Below are positions 63,961-64,000 of a stretch of DNA of 64,000 nt, one piece after another; positions within the stretch are counted from its first letter, which is position 1, and each line of letters opens with the position of its first letter. The position numbers and the translations under genes are program-made. The DNA is from Polytrichum commune (lineage: Eukaryota; Streptophyta; Polytrichopsida; Polytrichales; Polytrichaceae). The notes below the pieces were generated by a model that saw only the letters and a list, made by a program, of their open reading frames with translations, did no database searches and had not been told where the DNA came from. The stretch is taken from assembly GCA_950295325.1 (NCBI GenBank), contig OX485805.1, positions 54,954,758-55,018,757 of the forward strand. The letters run 5' to 3'.

Positions 63961-64000
63961 GTTGGCACTACATGATGTAAGCTTTTCATGTTTCTAAGAA

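Overview
The window reads as gene-poor, AT-rich, repeat-dominated nuclear DNA from a land plant. Plant identity rests on three spliced host genes: a plastid-type RRM protein with a putative transit peptide, an AP2/ERF-domain factor, and a small conserved plant-type protein. All three have GT-AG introns whose phases I could check by hand. The mix of a BED-finger hAT transposon, a second hAT relic, a Tc1-like relic and a tRNA-derived SINE, with no recognisable LTR-retrotransposon pol gene, suggests a non-flowering lineage (moss, liverwort, fern or lycophyte). The species is not determined.

Layout. 1-1.5 kb: C-terminal part of a dead hAT transposase. 1.6-9.6 kb: repeats, including a composite repeat whose insert is studded with a GCAATAG-like motif, an (AT)n tract, and a complete SINE with target-site duplication (TSD). 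9.7-13.0 kb: five-exon RRM gene (+). 13.6-15.1 kb: decayed tandem array of about 120-bp units, split by a 602-bp hAT-type MITE. 15.3-17.4 kb: two copies of a dispersed repeat. 17.4-21.1 kb: AP2/ERF gene (-) with a tandemly duplicated exon. 22-27 kb: dispersed repeats and a long inverted repeat, then a tRNA-Glu pseudogene. 28.2-28.8 kb: a second hAT-type MITE. 31.0-36.4 kb: a complete 5,394-bp hAT element with terminal inverted repeats, a perfect 8-bp TSD and an uninterrupted 829-aa spliced transposase, inserted into an older decayed coding sequence that resumes at 36.4-38.3 kb. 38-47 kb: mostly featureless DNA with copies of a TIR-bearing repeat. 47.6-50.7 kb: three-exon gene (-) for a 150-aa protein, with a CT-rich and GC-rich region upstream. 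51.5-64 kb: repeats, a short TIR element, a tRNA-like segment and a Tc1-like transposase pseudogene.

The host genes show no operon-like relation and are separated by 4-26 kb. The strongest results are the apparently intact autonomous hAT element, two MITEs and one SINE with exact TSDs, and the duplicated phase-0 exon in the AP2/ERF gene. I found no CRISPR array, no prokaryotic-type system and no clearly new biochemical system.
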